Positions 5,802 through 5,858 of a stretch of 5,858 nt of DNA are shown here, in pieces. Source of the DNA: Anaerolineales bacterium UBA3940. Lineage in GTDB: Bacteria; Chloroflexota; Anaerolineae; Aggregatilineales; UBA3940. Within the stretch, counting starts at the first letter, position 1, and every line of letters begins with the position of its first letter. The DNA lies in assembly GCA_002385675.1 (NCBI GenBank), contig DGDY01000049.1, positions 1 to 5,858 of the forward strand, written 5' to 3'. Position numbers and translations under genes: made by a program. Under the pieces are notes generated by a model that saw only the letters and a list, made by a program, of their open reading frames with translations, did not search any database and was not told the origin of the DNA.

Positions 5802-5830
5802 ATTCTAATACGGATTCCTGCTGCTGGCAT
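5802..5830 (-). promoter_or_regulatory. Probable promoter of the LON-domain gene / plsX operon
   Basis: On the - strand, ATGCCA (complement of 5825-5830) and TAGAAT (complement of 5802-5807) are 17 bases apart, matching the consensus at four and five of six positions. Transcription would start near 5795, leaving a leader of about 27 bases. The site is modest, but no better one was seen between the gene and the window edge. Its -35 element touches the -35 of the divergent + strand promoter. Confidence 0.5.
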
Positions 5831-5857
5831 TGACAGGTCCGCCCGGCGTGTTATAAT
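5830..5857 (+). promoter_or_regulatory. Full-consensus sigma-70 promoter reading out of the right edge
   Basis: TTGACA at 5830-5835 and TATAAT at 5852-5857 are separated by 16 bases; both hexamers are perfect consensus. Transcription would begin at about 5864, beyond the window, so the gene it drives is not visible. It is divergent from the LON-domain gene. Such a strong unregulated-looking promoter suggests a highly expressed gene or RNA downstream. Confidence 0.75.
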
Positions 5858-5858
5858 T

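Overview
The window is a GC-rich bacterial chromosomal segment of ordinary gene density. I infer a Chloroflexota bacterium, probably of the Anaerolineae. The reasons are the Thr/Pro-rich 'TPTP' linker in a secreted M23 protein, a long bifunctional Rel, a PlsX with a DAMGSD start, and the overall composition. This rests on family recall, not on a search. No insertion sequence, CRISPR array, rRNA or tRNA is visible.

Left part (1-1644, + strand): an envelope-peptidase pair. The window opens inside a gene whose reading frame carries an HxxGxAxD zinc-binding-like motif. The frame is then broken by a single in-frame TAA at 93-95, and the same frame continues coherently to a stop at 510-512. Four bases later starts a 375-residue secreted or membrane-anchored M23 (LytM-like) metallopeptidase with all expected catalytic residues and a C-terminal beta-sandwich-like domain.

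Middle (1645-4060, + strand): a 725-residue bifunctional (p)ppGpp synthetase/hydrolase of the Rel type. A good sigma-70 promoter (TTGCCA-N17-TATACT, 1694-1722) drives it. The short leader between promoter and start codon has the architecture of a transcription attenuator: a GC-rich hairpin followed by six T's ends right at the start codon, and an upstream 8-base segment is perfectly complementary to the hairpin's 3' arm. This unassigned leader is the most interesting thing in the window. The enzyme has an intact hydrolase HD site but an EFDD motif in the synthetase, the version normally associated with hydrolase-dead RelA rather than bifunctional Rel.

Right part (4004-5858): a long, nearly symmetrical hairpin terminates the convergent rel and plsX transcripts. 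On the - strand, a stand-alone Lon-substrate-binding-domain protein and plsX (phosphate acyltransferase, entry to phospholipid synthesis) form a two-gene unit with a 34-base gap. Upstream of it are back-to-back promoters whose -35 hexamers share one base. The rightward one is a full-consensus TTGACA-N16-TATAAT promoter that fires out of the window toward an unseen gene.

Taken together the genes cover cell-wall cleavage, stringent-response control and membrane lipid initiation. The only direct evidence for co-regulation is within the two pairs (peptidase pair; LON-domain gene with plsX).
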